Assembly (NCBI GenBank): GCA_963565915.1 | Contig: OY751492.1 | Coordinates: forward strand, 4,774,001 to 4,838,000 | Length of the DNA stretch: 64,000 nucleotides | From: Entoloma clypeatum | Taxonomy: Eukaryota; Basidiomycota; Agaricomycetes; Agaricales; Entolomataceae | Direction of reading: 5' to 3' | In this document: positions 53,352 to 64,000 of the stretch, in pieces | Position numbering within the stretch: position 1 is the first letter of the stretch | Layout: each line of letters begins with the position of its first letter | Translations under genes and position numbers: made by a program | Notes under the pieces: generated by a model | Databases searched by the model: none | What the model was told of the DNA's origin: nothing | Seen by the model: only the letters and a program-made list of their open reading frames with translations

Positions 53352-54553
53352 TCAATCCCGTGTGGGGCGCTCGGTCATAAGATGGAAAAGAAATGATGCC
53401 TCACCTCCAGAAACATTTAGATTTGAGGCTGAAATTTGGGCGACGAAGTCCCTCTCAGAGAAACTGTTGCTGAATGTCTTGTGAAGAGTGGCTGCAGCCT
53501 GCCTGTGGAACAGATGAGTCTCTAGATACAGATTAAACCAATACCCATAGTCATCCGACATGGACGCGGTGTGGACGTTCGAGTTTTCTGTGCACTTGGC
53601 ATTTTTCAGAGGTGAATGTTGGCCATGTGGGCTGTCTGTGAAGAGGCCACTACGGCGATAAGGGGATCCTGATATTGGAAAATCAGCAGCATAATCATTG
53701 GAATTACAGAGACCCACCATGTATGCTGAAGTTACTGACGGGGAGACCTGAATGTTGACGGCGGATGACTTATTCGCCAAAAGGTTACCACCTGTGGAGA
53801 TGTTGTGCCTGGAGGGGGATGGCATAGGGTTCTGGGTAATTCTACCCCAAGTTGGCGTCGATGGAGGTCGACTCCTGGTTGGTGGCAGCTGAACAGGAGA
53901 GATTGGCAGGCGGATGGGAGAAAGTGGCTGGGATGTAGGAGAGGAAGATGCTGGAAGTGGCGAATAAATTTTCAGTGGTTGATAGCGCTCTTTCCTCTGC
54001 AGCGTTGATGGAGTTGCCTCAAGGTTAAGTGTGGTGGCATGGCTGGATATGCCATGCCCGACTTCGTCCCCAAGACCAACGCCGAGGTGACCAATCTTGA
54101 TGTCGTTGTTCGTGAGTAACCCTATGAATGCACCGTGAAAGGTCGAGTAGTGGTCGCAGATACGAAACTTGTGATACTGGGATGCCAGTAGACTCTTTTC
54201 GGCCCCAGACCTATGTGCTGTTTAGAAATATAGGTTGAGGGACGGATAAGGATGCACCTATTGACATAGATTCCAACTCTTCTGCCATAGGACACCAACC
54301 AAAAGGTGCCAACCGAGATCCCTTCCATGAATGAACAAACCTCCCACCAATGAGCATCACTCGCAAAGAGGCTGATGACCTCAGAGGGTGTTGCGGTGCT
54401 GTATTGATTAACAAGTGGTTGAAGTAAATTGAGAACATGTTCTGCTTCTTCCGCTGTGTTGCACTCGATGTTGACGGGGAACGTGGTGCGCGATTGTCCA
54501 CTCTTACAGAACTGCCTACAGTGATACCGGCATGAGTCGTTCATCACCATCAC
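53352..54553 (-). CDS. Hypothetical accessory protein of the KDZ element
   Basis: Two exons: 54553-54258 and 54210-53352, with a 47-bp intron (GTGCAT...TAG). Exon 1 carries AEEAEHVLNLLQPLVNQYST and GTFWLVSYGRRVGIYVN; with the exon-2 start (GAEKSLLASQYHKF...FHGAF) this faintly resembles the RNase H1 N-terminal/viroplasmin fold (GRxxGIY...KxF). The middle is Ser/Pro-rich. The C-terminus (GYWFNLYLETHLFHRQAAAT, ASNLNVSGGEASFLFHLM) looks helical. Same strand as, and between, the transposase and the HMG-like gene. Function unknown; the fold comparison is weak. Confidence 0.5.
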
Positions 54554-54559
54554 ACTAGT

Positions 54560-55460
54560 GGTTAGAACCTACATAGAAGTGTAAATGCCACTCTCGGGCC
54601 CTGCAACTTCCACTGTATCTGGGTACACGAAGATGAATCGCCGTCCGTCTGTCATTGTTGATGAGTGTGAAGAAGTGTGCGGTACTCAGGCTATGTATAT
54701 GTTGTGGTGGACGAGACCTCCATTTGGAATGTGGACCCTGAACAAATCACAGATCTGGCCCCATGATCAAGTGTCATCGACTCGTGAAGCGATACCTGAG
54801 GGTTTCCTGTTCTTGACTCATTGGACAGGCCATCGGAGTACTAGGCAATGCAATATATCACCAACCGAACACAAGCGTCAAAACCATACCCCTGTGATGC
54901 AATCAACATCCGTGTTTGACACTCCGCACTGCAGCGAATGAGTCAGACCTGGAGCCCCAGTAGTTAAGATGTCCCATGGATTCAACCCATTAATGGCACG
55001 AAGCTTACCAGGTCCCAGCAGCAAACAGGCAACTTTGCTATACGCGGATATCCAAGCATGGATGGAAAGAATCTAAAGACTTGGAGTACCATCAGATAAT
55101 CAGTTCAAGGTAGAGAGTATGCAATGTACATATGTATGGACGGGGTGATCTGAGTATCACTCCACCGACCTATGGACAACTTTGACATGGTCCATAATGC
55201 AATCAGATGCCAATGTAAACTGCCCCCATAGGACACAAGAGAAAGCCTCAAGCATGAAGATCGAAGTGCTTGCGTCCAATGTCTCAATTTGTGACTACAA
55301 TACTCACTCCTTTACTACACACCAGCTTGCCACCTTCAGCATGTTATTTCCACTGGATTCGACATGATGTGTGTTCCAATGACTTCACTTGCACGATGGG
55401 TGAACATGGTATAACATCCGACTCATTGCCATCAGCGATGTAAGACAATCATGATACAGA
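54560..55460. other. Spacer inside the KDZ element, no clear gene
   Basis: A 118-codon plus-strand frame starting at 54585 has no recognised motif, and I do not support it as a gene. It is the region between the accessory gene and the transposase stop. Confidence 0.35.
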
Positions 55461-58400
55461 TTATTCAATGCTCGTAATAAAATCGACAAGGCCACCAAGA
55501 TCTCCTACCACTTCATCGTCAATCTCCTCTCCTTCACTATCTGACTTGTCTGCTGGACCCGCGCTCGCGGAGCTCGCCTTAGAGGAATCAGGTGGTGGAT
55601 GGTTTCTGGACACATGATTAGGGCAGTTGGTCGAAACTCCGGGTGTTGGATCCCCTGTAAAACCAGTCAATGTGTATGTTTGAAAAATACGTGCTAGCAG
55701 TGGCATATTGACTGCACGTCGCCGTTGTATGAGATTGTTGATTTCTCTGGTTAAAGGATTACTGTTGTCATCAGCATGAGTAATTGTGTCAAAAAAACGG
55801 TGTTCGTCAATGATCGATGTGTGAAGCCGCCCAATTTCGACATTGCACCATAGAATCTCTTCCTTGGCGCGGCCTAGCCGTTGGTATTTGCGCATTGTTT
55901 CGCGTATGACAGGATCCACCCACAGTTGCTCACATATGTCATTCCGTGTATCTCGGACTCATCCAGGAAGCTGTAATGTGAAACTTTGCTCCAGTCCAGA
56001 GTTGGCCATCCAAGCGGAGTGGCATATTGATTGTATTGATTGACGGCATTGCGTATTGCCTTGGAAGGGGTTTGTAAAGACTTCACGATATGGGTGCGCA
56101 TTCGATAACCTGATGGACTTGGTGATTATATTTCATGTTAAAAGAAATGCGAACCTGTTTGTGAGAGATTTAGCCGATGTAACTCAAAGAGCCGCTTTAT
56201 TACCAGGTTTTGAAGTTTATTGAGTGCTTGGTGATACTTCCGGGTGGTGATATACTTTACTGTCTTCTCGTACTCAGGGCTGGCCGGCGTCCAGCACACG
56301 TGGATATTCATTTGTTCTTTAAGGAGGACTATCTTAGACAAGAGGCGGTCGCGCTGCTCACGCAACTGGCGGTGTTCGGTATCAGCACGGCGTGTTATGG
56401 ACAGGTTGGTGGCATAAGAATGCTCTGGGGCCAGGAAATGGTAATCTAGGGGTGTCTGAGTTCGAAAGAGAGATGCTGCGTCATTGTACTTCAAGCTGAA
56501 ATAAAATGTGATAGAACAGTATGTGACGATCATGATTAAGACGTACTCAATAGCCCTTAGCTCTTCAAGATACTCAACGTAGGTGATGGCATGCAGGTCA
56601 CTGTCTGGTTCCTTGCCAAGGCTTTTGAAATAACGGCGCTCACCAGCAATGAACATTTCAAGGTCACTGGTGGTCAGACCTTTGAGATCGAGACGTCTTG
56701 AACATCGCGGGTATTGGTTTTGATGATCTTGAGGGCCTGAGTATAATTCTGATGAAGCATCGTCGCCAGGTTTTGGTACTTTTCGGCATCCCATTGTTGA
56801 AAAAAGAGGTCAATAAAGACTCGACGGCGATACACCGACATATAGTGCATCACAGAAGCGAGGGCATTTGAGGCGCTGAATACTCGCTCAAGTGTCTCCA
56901 GGTCTTCGATCCCCATGCCTTCAATGGTGTTAGGGTGGTGTTGAAGCTGGCACAAGTAGTTGTGGGAATAACCGTGAAACACATTTACAAAATTGTTGCT
57001 GTTGAAATTGAGCAGCCAGGGACGTCGAGACTATGGTCTTGCCAAAATCGCAGCCAATATCGTAGCCAACTAGATTGCGTGAACCAAGAACCGCCAGGGC
57101 CTTTGCCACCATCGCTATAGGGTACTTCACCCTGAGGGTTGGCCATCAGTAGGAACAGATGAAAAGGAACAGACATGCACAACTCTCCACTCCGGACCAT
57201 GTCTGCTATCCATAAAATGAGGCCATGACGACAGGCACTCCCAAAGATCCCTGACTCTGAGAAAATCGCCCACATCTTCTTTTTCTCATCAGACGCGGCA
57301 GCCTTCCAGTTATCGGTGCATCCTGAAGGTGAGGTGTTGATATTGCTGTCTGTTGGATCCCCTGCCTCTCCATCAACCTGCTCCCCATCATCTGCATCAT
57401 CAGGTATGGAGCGTGACTTGACTTCATCTGCGAAATGGTCGACAAAAGTGGTTGGGAGAAAGTAGTCACTGTCATTGAATGTCCGTGTGTCGCAGACTTG
57501 GCGGTTACCAATGCCCTTGATGCGCTTCAATGAGTTGTTGCCATCTAACACCCACATTCAATGGTACATGAGGCTCGGTTCATCTACCAACTGTCATGAT
57601 CGCAATGAGATTTATTCTTCAAGAACATGGCGGCGCAACTGAACGTACCTCATAAGAACACGGCGGACATGCATGGAGGACTCGATAATTTGGCGTATCT
57701 CTACCAAGTGCTTGCGCAACCCGTTTGTTGACAATATGTCGTAGCTCAAGATAGATGTCAAATGCATCGGAAAGTGCCGTTCGATAGCTGCGCCGATAGG
57801 GAATCTATTCCAGTTCAGAAGGGATGTTAGTAAATAGGAAGTAGTACACACAAAGTAGACATAACAGATTACTTTGGCGAAAGCTTCGACACTGAAGGAC
57901 GCACAATGAAGGCGAATCACGCGAAATAATTCAAGAGTCTTCAATGAGATGGCAAGACCGGGATTTTGAGGTGATGAGCCAATGTAACCTGCTCATACGA
58001 GGTCCTGAGCCGTAGATAATGAGTCTGCTGGACGGAAAATCATGGTTGATGTGGCAAGAGTATATATATCGAAGACGTTGATTGAGAATGAGTAAACAGA
58101 CGGGTTTTCTGTAGGGTCCAAGTTGGAGTCGAGAGTTGGAGATGAAGCATTGCGCCAGATAAGATATGCATCAACAAGGGAATCCATGAGCGGTTCCCAG
58201 TTCTTGCCAACTTTATCCCGTCGGTGTTTCCAGGAGCGATGGTCAACATACCAGCGGTTTTTCCACCTGAAAAGTCTACATTCAAGTATATGGAGCGAAA
58301 AAAAGAATGCACGTACTGGCTGGTCACCATATCACGCAAGTCACATATGATGTCCGCTTCCGCTTCACCATTCTCATGCGCCCCGCCAGCATCATCACCA

Positions 58401-58721
58401 ATGACATCCATGGCAACATCCTCCCACTCTTCATTGTTAGGCACGTGTTCAGGAGTGTCTTGGGGGTCATGATTGTTGAGTGTTTTCCGCGAGGTTTGGC
58501 TCAGGTCTTGATTTAACCATCAGGAGTGTCAATGGCATCAAGAATCAGTGCGCAACTAAACCTGATACATTTCATAGGTAGCGAGTACGAGACTGCTCGC
58601 ATTCTCAGGCAAGATCAGTCAAGTTAAGGCATCGAACCTGATCACAGATTGCGATGGAGGTGGATGCACGGACATGAGTGACGCGTTGTGAAACAAAGTT
58701 CTTGCTCTTGTCCTTCGCCAT
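55461..58721 (-). CDS. KDZ transposase, multi-exon, possibly intact (copy 2)
   Basis: DNA transposase. Start ATG 58721 (MAKDKSKNFVSQRVTHVRAS), donor at 58637. Later exons read DLRDMVTSQYVHSFF, LVDAYLIWRN, CASFSVEAFAKVIC, MWVLDGNNSLKRIKGIGNR (57555, likely first catalytic Asp), CTDNWKAAASDEKKKMW, GIFGSACRHGLILWIADMVR, then across an intron into KYPIAMVAKALAVLG, VGYDIGCDFGKTI, AFHGYSHNYLCQLQHHPNTI, EGMGIEDLETLERVFSASNA, YRRRVFIDLFFQQWD, and a C-terminal part (TPSKAIRNAVNQYNQY, RRRAVNMPLLARIFQTYTLT). The acidic tail ends at 55461. Breaks between frames coincide with plausible short introns; I saw no definite nonsense. It has higher integrity than copy 1 and belongs to a different KDZ branch. Confidence 0.8.
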
Positions 58722-59103
58722 TGGGGGCTGATGAAATGAAGCGTGGTGAATATAGTACAAGGCAGTCACAGTGTGCTGATCATGCAGCTGAACATACCTT
58801 GTGGAATCACCACAACACAGTATTCAGTTGTGTGTGCAGGACAGCCAGGACGACTGGTGACTGTGCCTGAGGGGTTTGACGTGCATCGTGAGTTGCAATG
58901 GAGGGGATATGGTGGCTGATGGGAACCAACGCACACCTGTCAGTCAAAAAGGGGGTTCATTGTGTGTTCATGGTGAGTCGGACTGAAACTGGCCTGTGTT
59001 CTGGTTCTGGTTGGCCCAGCGCAGGGATGGCAGCCTTGTGGGACGGGGTGGTTCGGATGGTGTGGGGGCTGTCTGAAACGGTACGCGTAGGATCGGAACA
59101 TCA

Positions 59104-59346
59104 CGTCGAACGTTCACAGGTGACGTCATTGATGGGAAAGGTAGGACAAGATCACTGATGGGAACCGACGTCCAGTGAACACCTCGCAAACGACAAGAGA
59201 GAGTGTTTGATGGCAACCAGGAGTCAGGGGCATGGGATAAACTCCCCCGATATGGCAAGGGGGAATTGAGCGGCGAGGTACGACGACATCCAGCGTCGAA
59301 CAGGCGGGAACCCCGGTTTTTGAAAGTGGGCTTGGGCGTGGGTTTG
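59104..59346. repeat. Right inverted repeat of probable KDZ transposon
   Basis: Reverse complement of 50683-50938. The outer edge is at about 59346 (GGGTTTG). The inner part diverges beyond about 59110. Confidence 0.72.
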
Positions 59347-61430
59347 ATGGCTGGGGAAGACGGGATGCAACACAGTGGTTGATGGAGCCGGCGACACAAT
59401 TGTTGGCGAAGGGCGGCGGCGCGGGAGTGGCTTGGACAATGATCGATGAGGGGTGTGTTGATGGATGGGGGATGTCGTCGGAGAGTGGTTGATGACTGAG
59501 GGAGGGAGTGGGAATGGTAGTGATGAGGAGGGGAGGCAGCCAGTGAGGCGAGGGTCGTCGTCCGTGTGTGCTTGATGACTGGGGAGGCAGTAGGACTGAT
59601 GACTAAGGAGCAATAGGCGGCTTTGATGGATGGGATGGGGGCCGCGTGCATGAGAATGTCGGAACGACAGGCACGATAATGATGAATGGACATTAGAACG
59701 GAAAGACAGGAAATGATGTGGGGATCACCTGAACTAATTATAGATCAACCATATCCCTACGATTTGACGTCTGAGGGACCTTTTCCAAAATGTAGAATTG
59801 TGAATTATTGGAGGGATTATTGGCAATGTATGGGAAAACACAAGATTGAGGCCTGTAAGATTGCCAAACCCGGGGTACTATGGCAGGTCTAGGATACCAT
59901 CAGATCGTGAGATTGAGGTGCAAAAATTCCCCGAAAACAACCCTGAAAACCCAATCAGAAAAATCCCACATCAGCACCTGTTTTTGACCCACTTAACCCC
60001 ACCCATCCACAGGTTTTAGGCAAGATATCTGTTTTTTTTGGAACAGCAGGTTCTCGGTGGGTCCATCTGGGAAAAATCATGTAGGGGCCAGATTTCACCT
60101 GATTTCCCCATCTGGAACCGTGATCCGATTTTGACTGGGCCTGAACCCCAGTGAAAAACAGGTCTTCTGACTCAAACCCTCTCAAACCCTTAAAGTTGGA
60201 CTGGCTGCAGGCTCCTAAACCATCCCCTCGACAAGCTTGAACATGTTCACTATGCTATATATGTATTATCTTATTATTTGGTTCATCCTTAACACGTGCA
60301 CTACAAACAAACCTAAAAACACAAACAAGCTTGTGAGGGGCAAATGCAGGCTCCTGAACCATCCGCTTGAGGGGGAGAAAGGATGCGCAATATCTTATCC
60401 AAGTATGACTAATTTATTTGTTCATCCAAATATTTACGTGTGCAAACAAAACTGAACATCCAACCTCCCCCATGAGCAGCTGGCAAACTTGTCAATCACA
60501 TGACTTTTGGACATCACGGAGAACAATGCAAACCTCTGCAACAACATGGTAAACCTATCCTAGGGCTTATTCTTTCCCTCATGTAACTCAATAAAACAGT
60601 CATTTGATTCAACATCACATCAATGTGTAATGTCATCCTGTCCAGATGTCAATCAAGATCTCGGATTCCAGACTCGGAGGTGGACAGACTTGCATACTTG
60701 ATACCAAGTAGTTTACATACTCAGAGATTTACTCTGTGGTCGTATCCACATTTCCACCATTTTGTCCACTCCTACTCCGTCGTTCGTTCGTGGTTTTCTA
60801 GTATTTAAACCATTGCCTTCCATGATGGAATTACCATCCACATTCGACAATGTCAACCCCAACTGATGCACCCTATCCACCCCCACACACGCTTGTCTGA
60901 CACCCGCCACGTCACCACAGGCGGGGAGTGCCCGTGCCGCGCCTTACATGCCCCAGGCGCCGTCCAGCCGCCTCTCGGCACCCAACGCCTTCCAGCCACA
61001 TCCCACTGTCCCCACCCAGCCGCCACTGCCGTTTCCACCCCTCCAACCACTCCCCCCACTGCCGTTTCCACCCCTCCAATCACCCTCCCTGCCGTGCCAT
61101 GTTGCCACATCACAATACCTGACCAGATGCACCCACCCTGACATCTGGCACGTCACCATGAGCGGGGAGCACCCGTTGCAGACCCAGCTGCCCATACTGC
61201 GCCGTGCACGCCCCAGTCACCGTCCGCCCGCCTCCCTGCCTCCATGTACCCAACCCCTCGCCCACCCCTTCACAGACCACCGCCGCGCGCGGCCCGTTGC
61301 CACGCAAACCTGCGCCCTGACACCGCCAACACTCGCTGCATCCCCTTCCTTCCCCTGTCGTACCCCTTGCCTCGTACCTACCCCCTGCCTCATACCTACC
61401 CCCTGTCTCGCACCTCCCCCCGCCGCAACT
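59347..61430. other. No gene; C/T-rich tandem sequence at the right side
   Basis: No recognised ORF. GCAGGCTCCT(A/G)AACCATCC occurs twice (60210 and 60346). From 60890 the sequence becomes Pro-codon-rich in every frame, with a 30-bp duplication CACTGCCGTTTCCACCCCTC (61025 and 61058) and a diverged duplication of GACxxxxGxCACGTCACCA (60900 and 61140). It is likely low-complexity. Confidence 0.4.
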
Positions 61431-61439
61431 GCCGCAAGC

Positions 61440-62820
61440 TGAAGAAGAACTCCAGAAGGGTTAGGAAGGTGTCTGAGGAAGATGCCGAGAATGATGAAAC
61501 CACAATCTTAGAAGCCAACGAGAAGGATTTTCCCAAAGGGTCCGATTAAACAACGCTAAGTTGCAACCCTTATCTATTAAACGGACTTGCTTGCCTTGTA
61601 TGACTGCAGACAATAGAACCTATGTCATCCCTGCCAAGCGAGCCACTGCGTCGACTAAGATTGTGAAGGGAGACAAACCTCTGAAACGACGAGAAATCAG
61701 GCTGTTAGCTCAGCTCAAAACACGACGAGGACCAAAGGTCATTCGACCTGAGGTTGATAGTGGATGTGAACGCACATGCATCCATCCCAGAATAGTATGT
61801 GAACAGAACCTCCCTACGCGAGGAATACCGTCCATAGCAATTCTAAATGCGGATGGATCACCAAATTGACAACAGAAAGCGAACCAACTTGCCGAAGTCC
61901 AGCTGGATTTGGGAACACATCAGGAAACCATGGAAGCAATGGTACTGGACATTGGGAGAACAGACATGCTCTTGGAACATGACTGGTTGATACACCACAA
62001 CCCTACGATCAATTGGACAACCAGCGCTGTAACATTCAACCGGTGCCCAACAACATGCTGAACCAAACATTCAGATTTCAGGGTTAACCTTGATGGTTGC
62101 AAACACCGGGTTCGCATGGTTCAGGTGTGCAACAAAGATGCACCCAAGAAGTCAGATCAGAAATGGAAGCCTGGAGACCCTATCTTGGAAGCTGTCACTC
62201 CCACACCACCTCCCACAACCAAACGACCCTCATACGTTGATTGGTTTGCTCACCTCTTCGAGAAGGAGAACTTTGATAAGATCCAGAAGGAAAGGGAATG
62301 GGACCATGGTATCGAACTTACACCGGAGCAGTCTACTTCAATAAGATGGACATCATGTGGGGTTACTTACAACAACGTCCGGATCAAGAAAGGCGATGAA
62401 TGGAAGGCTGCCTTCCTCACCAGTCAAGGATTGTTTGAACCATTGGTCATGTTTTTGGGCCTTTGCAACTCCCCAGGAACGTTCTCTCGGATGATGGCTA
62501 GTCTATTCCAGGACCAGATCCGCCGACGCATCTGCATGATCTATATGGATGACATTGTGGTTATCGGTAAAACCAAGGAAGAACTCGTGCAAAACATTCT
62601 ACAGATCCTATCTGACAATGACTTATTTCTGAAGAAAAAGAAGTGTTTCTGGAAAGTAACGAAATGCCCCATATTGGGATATGTCATTGGTGAGGGACAT
62701 GTCGAGATGGAAACTGAGAAGGTGGATATGATCCAAAACTGGTGAGCACCCACATCAAAAATGGAAGTCCAGACGTTCCTTGGGTTTGCTAACTTCTATC
62801 GATGCTTCATTGAAGGATAC
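61440..62820 (+). pseudogene. gypsy-3 gag-pol remnant, cut by the right-edge gypsy
   Basis: Ty3/gypsy relic. Protease-like VDSGCERTCIHPRIVCEQN at about 61755; pre-RT linker WFAHLFEKENFDKIQKERE; then an internal deletion of RT fingers between HGIELTPEQS and the palm (KMDIMWGY in one frame, TYNNVRIKKGDEWKAAF in another); FLGLCNSPGTFSRMM; MIYMDDIVVIGK (intact YMDD, about 62545); thumb ILGYVIGEGHVEME; and VQTFLGFANFYRCFIEGY, cut at 62820 by TGTAAGGGC. Several stops and frameshifts. RNase H and integrase lie beyond the insertion, if they exist. Confidence 0.84.
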
Positions 62821-63185
62821 TGTAAGGGCAACCACTTTCACTTTTCACTTTTCCTTTACTTTCCTCCTTTCCTTTCTATTCCACCATCTCCGATCCGCTA
62901 CTCCGCACGTCGGATCGCAGGTACTATCATTCATCTTGTTTCCATTCATCCTTCATCGCTACTCCCGATCATTGCTCATCATTCATGCGTCTCGTTTTAT
63001 CTCTTATTTCATATCTCATTTTACTATTTATCGCAGCTAGCTTGCAGGGGAATCCTTAGAACTTTCTCTTCGGATCTCCCTTGCAAGGTATGTGTTGTAT
63101 TACTTATTAGACTGCTCAATCTAAACTTCGGATCTCCCTTGCAAGTATCTGAGTTTGAGTCTTGGATCGTAAGGTCGCCCTTACA
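62821..63185 (+). repeat. 5' LTR of right-edge gypsy element (365 bp)
   Basis: TGTAAGGGC...GCCCTTACA. Colinear with 1152-1585 but about 70 bp shorter in the CTCCGAC region. The upstream GATAC (62816-62820) should recur after the 3' LTR outside the window. Confidence 0.9.
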
Positions 63186-63187
63186 GT

Positions 63188-63197
63188 AGAAAGTTCT
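63188..63197 (+). promoter_or_regulatory. Putative self-primer binding site, right gypsy element
   Basis: AGAAAGTTCT, two bases after the LTR, exactly complementary to AGAACTTTCT at 63058-63067 in the LTR. Same arrangement as at the left edge. Confidence 0.5.
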
Positions 63198-63346
63198 CTT
63201 CTAATTGGACCGTGTCCGATTGCATCATTGTCACGATTCCGCGCTTCGGAGCAGCCTCTTCCGCGTCTGACTCCGATACATCTCACACCCCTTCCAGTTC
63301 TTCTAACTACCTCTCCGTAACTGGTGATTCTGCTCCGCGCATAGTA

Positions 63347-64000
63347 ATGGACGACCCCAATTGCCTTGAACAGCTCGAGCACGAGTTCCAGGAACAACGT
63401 CAAACTCTCGCTGATATCTTGACTCAACTTGACCAACTCCTCCTTGCCTTCAACGCAATTCCTGCCCCAGCTCCGCCACCTATCCCACCTGCTCCCGCAC
63501 CCGCTATTATACCCGCTCCGATTGCTCCGGCCAATCCGGGCGTGCGTCGAGCAAAACCTGCCAATCCGTCGGACTTCAATGGACTGCGCGCAAATGGCTG
63601 GACCTTTCTAAACTCCTGTGAATTGTTTATGGGGCTGGCTCTGGAACAGTTCGCAGATGACCACGCTAAAATTTATTGGGCTTTATCTTTCATGAAGAGT
63701 GGACGTGCAGCATGCTTTGCAGATCGCATTATCCGACAGGAGCGGAGGACCGGTGCTCCGCCTTATCGGACTTGGGTGGACTTCCGTGCAGTCTTTACAG
63801 CGGAGTTCACTCCGAAGAATGAGGAACAGGATGCGAGACTGATCCTCGAAGGAGAATCCTATTATCAAGGTCAACGGGATGTTGAGACCTATATTGACGA
63901 GTTCAAAGACTACATTGACAAAGCGGGCTACCAGGAGGATACCAACATCATACTCAAATTCCGCCATGGTCTCCGTTTCGACATTCAGAACGAGATTGCC
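63347..64000 (+). CDS. Ty3/gypsy gag, partial (runs off right edge)
   Basis: ATG 63347 follows a 161-base leader after the 5' LTR. The frame is open to the edge (218 codons). Same domains as the left copy: EQLEHEFQEQRQTLADI, a Pro/Ala linker, NGWTFLNSCELFMG, WALSFMKSGRAACFADR and YIDEFKDYIDKAGYQED. The differences from the left copy are mostly single substitutions. The two copies lie in inverted orientation, each running outward. With no stop seen, it could be a recently active element. Confidence 0.9.
   Translation, partial: MDDPNCLEQLEHEFQEQRQTLADILTQLDQLLLAFNAIPAPAPPPIPPAPAPAIIPAPIAPANPGVRRAKPANPSDFNGLRANGWTFLNSCELFMGLALEQFADDHAKIYWALSFMKSGRAACFADRIIRQERRTGAPPYRTWVDFRAVFTAEFTPKNEEQDARLILEGESYYQGQRDVETYIDEFKDYIDKAGYQEDTNIILKFRHGLRFDIQNEIA

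Noticed and set aside
54585..54941. 118-codon plus-strand ORF in the KDZ element
   Set aside because: No recognised motif, no support from introns or context, opposite strand to all other genes of the element.
50683..59346. Exact target-site duplication for the KDZ element
   Set aside because: I compared the bases outside both inverted repeats and found no matching 8-bp or other clear duplication, so the outer ends remain provisional.
60850..61549. Proline-rich protein gene on the plus strand
   Set aside because: C/T-rich tandem sequence gives Pro/His-rich frames in all registers; no start context or domain, and it merges into a decayed gypsy element.
1..64000. CRISPR array, operon or phage-like structure
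   Set aside because: Genes have short spliceosomal introns and eukaryotic retrotransposon architecture; no regularly spaced direct repeats with unique spacers were seen.

Overview
The window looks like a transposon graveyard from an Agaricomycete-type basidiomycete. The evidence is the content: KDZ-type transposases, short (about 47-63 bp) GT-AG introns, Myb/SANT-like and BAH/PHD-like dispersed genes, and Ty3/gypsy, Ty1/copia and Tad-like non-LTR elements. I see no clearly intact housekeeping gene, no rRNA and no CRISPR. The only host-like coding trace is a short argininosuccinate-synthase-like fragment near 38.2 kb.

Layout. 1-1585: 5' end (gag, LTR) of a Ty3/gypsy element on the minus strand. 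2.6-5.2 kb: decayed KDZ transposase. 5253-7537: a 2.3 kb non-autonomous hAT-like element with 8-bp target duplication, carrying a 20-bp-period minisatellite. 8661-10260: a complete Tc1/mariner element whose transposase has one frameshift. 11.1-22.06 kb: a Tad-like non-LTR element on the minus strand, split by an intact Ty1/copia element (12231-18013) with two LTRs identical by eye. 22.06-27.43 kb: an LTR remnant and a second, decayed copia element, itself interrupted by a solo gypsy LTR and a short repeat. 27.6-28.4 kb: Myb/SANT-like gene remnant. 28.9-29.8 kb: LINE endonuclease fragment. 29.8-34.0 kb: decayed gypsy gag-PR-RT-RH-IN on the minus strand. 34.8-35.8 kb: Tc1 pseudogene interrupted by a 234-bp MITE. 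36.0-38.2 kb: gypsy chromodomain fragment and a second hAT-like copy. 38.9-40.9 kb: hypothetical ORF remnant and two solo LTRs. 43.4-47.4 kb: a cassette of hypothetical genes, including a BAH plus PHD-like gene, between inverted arrays of a TTGACCCTC repeat. 47.5-48.1 kb: small Cys-cluster gene. 48.4-49.0 kb: copia RNase H fragment. 49.2-50.6 kb: minisatellites. 50.68-59.35 kb: a probable KDZ transposon with about 250-bp inverted repeats, a full-length multi-exon transposase and two accessory genes. 61.4-62.8 kb: another decayed gypsy pol, cut at 62821 by a second copy of the left-edge gypsy element, which runs off the right edge.

How it fits together. Target duplications and restored reading frames give relative insertion ages: the non-LTR element is older than copia-1, copia-2 older than its solo LTR, the Tc1 relic older than its MITE, and the 39-kb ORF older than its LTR. 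The youngest elements appear to be copia-1 and the two edge gypsy copies. The most interesting biology is the priming and end architecture: predicted self-priming in the edge gypsy family, a half-tRNA-iMet primer site in copia-1, palindromic Tc1 ends, minisatellite-loaded hAT-like elements, and KDZ and BAH/PHD multi-gene cassettes bounded by inverted repeats. All coordinates, repeats and motifs were read by eye; no alignment or database search was run.
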